Below, piece after piece: positions 5,801-7,594 of a stretch of 7,594 nt of DNA. The position numbers and the translations under genes are program-made. Origin of the DNA: an uncultured Verrucomicrobiota bacterium (GTDB lineage Bacteria > Verrucomicrobiota > Verrucomicrobiia > Limisphaerales > JADLHS01); contig CALAYC010000014.1 in NCBI GenBank assembly GCA_937894935.1, forward strand, positions 1-7,594. Reading direction: 5' to 3'. Within the stretch, counting starts at the first letter, position 1; each line of letters begins with the position of its first letter. The notes under the pieces are model-generated. The model was given only the letters and a program-made list of their open reading frames with translations. It ran no database searches and was not told the DNA's origin.

Positions 5801-7594
5801 TCAGGAATCGGAAACGGGAATCACAAGGACAAAAGTCGCGCCTTTGTTGGGTTCACTTTCGACCGCTAAACCGAGGCCGTCTTGTTGTGCAATGGCGTAA
5901 ACCAGCGACAAACCGAGGCCCGTTCCGGCTTTTGCGCCAGCGCGTTTGGTGGTGAAAAACGGTTCAAATAAACGCGGACGAACTTCCGGCGCGATGCCTG
6001 GACCGGAATCGGTGACCGTTAATTCCACGCAATGCGCGGGAGTTTGCGGGCGGAGCGTGTAATTGTGCGATGGCAGATGCGCGCGCGGATGCGCGGCGAT
6101 TTTCAATTTACCTTTGCCTTGCATGGCTTCCGAGGCGTTCACAATCAGATTCAGGAGAATCTGTTCGAGGCGTCCGCGACTAATTGCAACTGCCGGTGCG
6201 TTGCGGTCCAATTCCAGGGTCAGCGTGAGTCCGCTGAGAAATTCTTTGCTGAGCAAGGAAACTGTATCTTCGACCACGGCGCTGATGTCCGTTTGGCCTG
6301 ATGGCGTTGTTTCAGCGCGTGCGTAACCGAGCATGGAGCCGACGACGTTTTTGCCTTGAACGACGGCTTGCTCGATGTCAGCGACGTTTTCCTGAATATC
6401 GGGATCGTTCCTGGTGGCGCGTCCAATCAGCTTGTTCGACATGCGAATTACCGAGAGCAGATTGTTGAAGTCATGCGCGATGCCGGCAGCGAGGGTGCCG
6501 AGCGCCTGCATTTTCTGGCTGTGCATGAGTTCAACTTTGGCGACTTCAAGTTCGCGATTGCGTCGAGCAACTTCCGTTTCCGCTGCGAGATAACCGGCAA
6601 TTGCCTGGCGGTGACGACGTAGCGTGGCGAGGCCGAACAATGCCGCGAGGCTGAATGCCGCGAGGCTCACGATCAAAGTTGTTTGCACGCTCGAAGCGGA
6701 GCGCGTCGGGATGAGAACCGTTTCGGGCGGGTTCGGTTGCGGCACACGCCAGTCGAGGTTCAGCGGACGGAGTTTGGCGCGCGCGGCATTCAGATTCCAT
6801 ACCTGAAGTTTATCCGTGGCGCTGGCGGTAACGACGATGTTGCCATCGAGCGACATCCGGATGCTGTTCACGCTCTGGAGTTGCGGCGCGATGAGATCGG
6901 CATACGGCTCATTGGTCAGACTCTGACGCAATTGCGCCATCTGTCGGGTGCGTGTGATGGCGACTTCTTCGCTGCCACGCATGAAAGCCAGTGAGCCATG
7001 AGAAATCGATGGTTCATCGCGCTCAAATCGGTTCAACAATTCCCAGTTGGACGTGTTCCAGAATCCGAATGCTGCCGGGCCCGCCGCGCCGAGGCGTTGG
7101 CCGTCTGGACTGAACGCGACGACGGCACTGCCGAAAGTGAGCGTAGTGATTAATTCGCCGGTCGTCGCGTCCCAAACTTTGGGACGGTCTCCAGCGCCGA
7201 CTCCGAAACCCGTGACGACAAATCGACCATCGGGGCTGATGGTGAATCGGCCTGCGCCGGTCGGACTTGCGGGGGTGCGCAAACTGATTAGACGTGAACT
7301 TTCAGCCAGTGGAACCGGATCGCTGTTTCCGGTGAGATCGAGAACAACCAATCGCAAATCGGTCAGTTCCACCACGGCTTTTTTGCCGTCCAGACTCAGC
7401 GAGATGCCGCGCGCGCCTTGACCGTCGGGCAGGCTGACAGCGCGGATATTTGCAGCGTCGAGTTCAATTCCCGCGGCGTTCGTGCGAATCGGCCAGTATT
7501 CCAGTTGTTGTCGCCGACAGACGTAGAGCGCCTGTTCATCAGGCGTAATTCGCACGGACTGCATGTCGGTGCTGGGAAAATAAAATTCGCGCGC
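5801..7594 (-). CDS. WD40-propeller sensor histidine kinase, 5' end beyond the window
   Basis: The frame stays open from the right edge (ten codons before the first visible Met at 7564), so the gene very probably starts outside. Numbering from that Met, residues 1-265 hold about five WD40-like or propeller blades, seen as repeated 'SPDG'-type turns (TPDEQALYV, SLDGKKAVV, SPDGRFVVTG, SPDGQRLGAA, SLDGNIVVTA) and closing 'VWD/FWN/VWN' strands. A single membrane span lies at about 293-315, followed by RRHR and a short coiled coil (EVARRNRELEVAKVELMHSQ). The kinase core is complete: H-box AAGIAHDFNNLL with His364, N-box LNLIVNASEA with Asn476, G1 DSGPGIAPE, F-box LFEPFFTTK and G2 GTGLGLSLVYA. The HDFNN form is that of NtrB-like kinases. 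There is no PAS, HAMP or receiver domain. It should phosphorylate the regulator encoded downstream at 4944-5585. The ligand or partner sensed by the propeller is unknown. Confidence 0.93.
   Translation of the reverse strand, partial: AREFYFPSTDMQSVRITPDEQALYVCRRQQLEYWPIRTNAAGIELDAANIRAVSLPDGQGARGISLSLDGKKAVVELTDLRLVVLDLTGNSDPVPLAESSRLISLRTPASPTGAGRFTISPDGRFVVTGFGVGAGDRPKVWDATTGELITTLTFGSAVVAFSPDGQRLGAAGPAAFGFWNTSNWELLNRFERDEPSISHGSLAFMRGSEEVAITRTRQMAQLRQSLTNEPYADLIAPQLQSVNSIRMSLDGNIVVTASATDKLQVWNLNAARAKLRPLNLDWRVPQPNPPETVLIPTRSASSVQTTLIVSLAAFSLAALFGLATLRRHRQAIAGYLAAETEVARRNRELEVAKVELMHSQKMQALGTLAAGIAHDFNNLLSVIRMSNKLIGRATRNDPDIQENVADIEQAVVQGKNVVGSMLGYARAETTPSGQTDISAVVEDTVSLLSKEFLSGLTLTLELDRNAPAVAISRGRLEQILLNLIVNASEAMQGKGKLKIAAHPRAHLPSHNYTLRPQTPAHCVELTVTDSGPGIAPEVRPRLFEPFFTTKRAGAKAGTGLGLSLVYAIAQQDGLGLAVESEPNKGATFVLVIPVSDS

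Noticed and set aside
7047..7421. 124-codon plus-strand frame opposite the kinase gene
   Set aside because: It lies wholly inside the propeller part of the kinase, whose repeated SPDG blades show that the minus strand is the coding strand.
1..7594. Search for CRISPR arrays, tRNA or rRNA genes, insertion sequences and phage genes
   Set aside because: No regularly spaced repeats, no tRNA-like cloverleaf, no transposase or integrase motifs were seen on either strand.

Overview
The window looks like chromosomal DNA from a GC-rich (roughly 55-58%), free-living bacterium, most likely a member of the Verrucomicrobiota. Three things point there. A secreted beta-rich protein ends in the 'FVLET...W..V...SRFFRLAR' tail common in secreted proteins of that phylum. 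A REP-like palindrome carries the CTCACCCCGGCCCTCTCCCC core. Almost no start codon has a strong Shine-Dalgarno sequence. The assignment rests on recalled family features, not on a database search.

Every intact gene is on the minus strand, so the reading order is from right to left. (1) 7594-4944: a two-component system. The sensor is a WD40-like propeller followed by one membrane segment and a complete histidine kinase core; its gene runs off the right edge. After a 190-215 bp gap rich in inverted and direct repeats comes a response regulator with a receiver domain and a C-terminal helix-turn-helix. (2) 4867-4634, plus strand: the only rightward coding remnant, the C-terminal third of a CbrC/UPF0167-like protein with no N-terminal part. 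It is convergent with the regulator. (3) 4575-3123: a secreted verrucomicrobial-type protein followed 22 bp later by an unrecognised 140-aa protein. (4) 3122-2968: an intergenic stretch with a 74-bp REP-like palindrome. (5) 2967-1: five tightly packed genes (gaps of 7, 5 and 14 bp, then a 4-bp overlap), almost certainly one operon: a DUF3574 lipoprotein, a two-span membrane protein, a 532-aa cytoplasmic protein with two apparently duplicated beta-rich domains and a helical C-terminal module, a three-span membrane protein, and a further membrane protein cut by the left edge.

The kinase and regulator should form a sensor/transcription-factor pair. The 9-mer GCGCACAGG occurs in the regulator's own leader, inside a perfect 7-bp-arm palindrome. 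It also occurs twice, 21 bp apart (two helical turns), just upstream of the secreted-protein gene. This makes that gene a plausible regulon member. The five-gene envelope operon is the best candidate here for an undescribed functional unit; nothing in the window reveals its activity.
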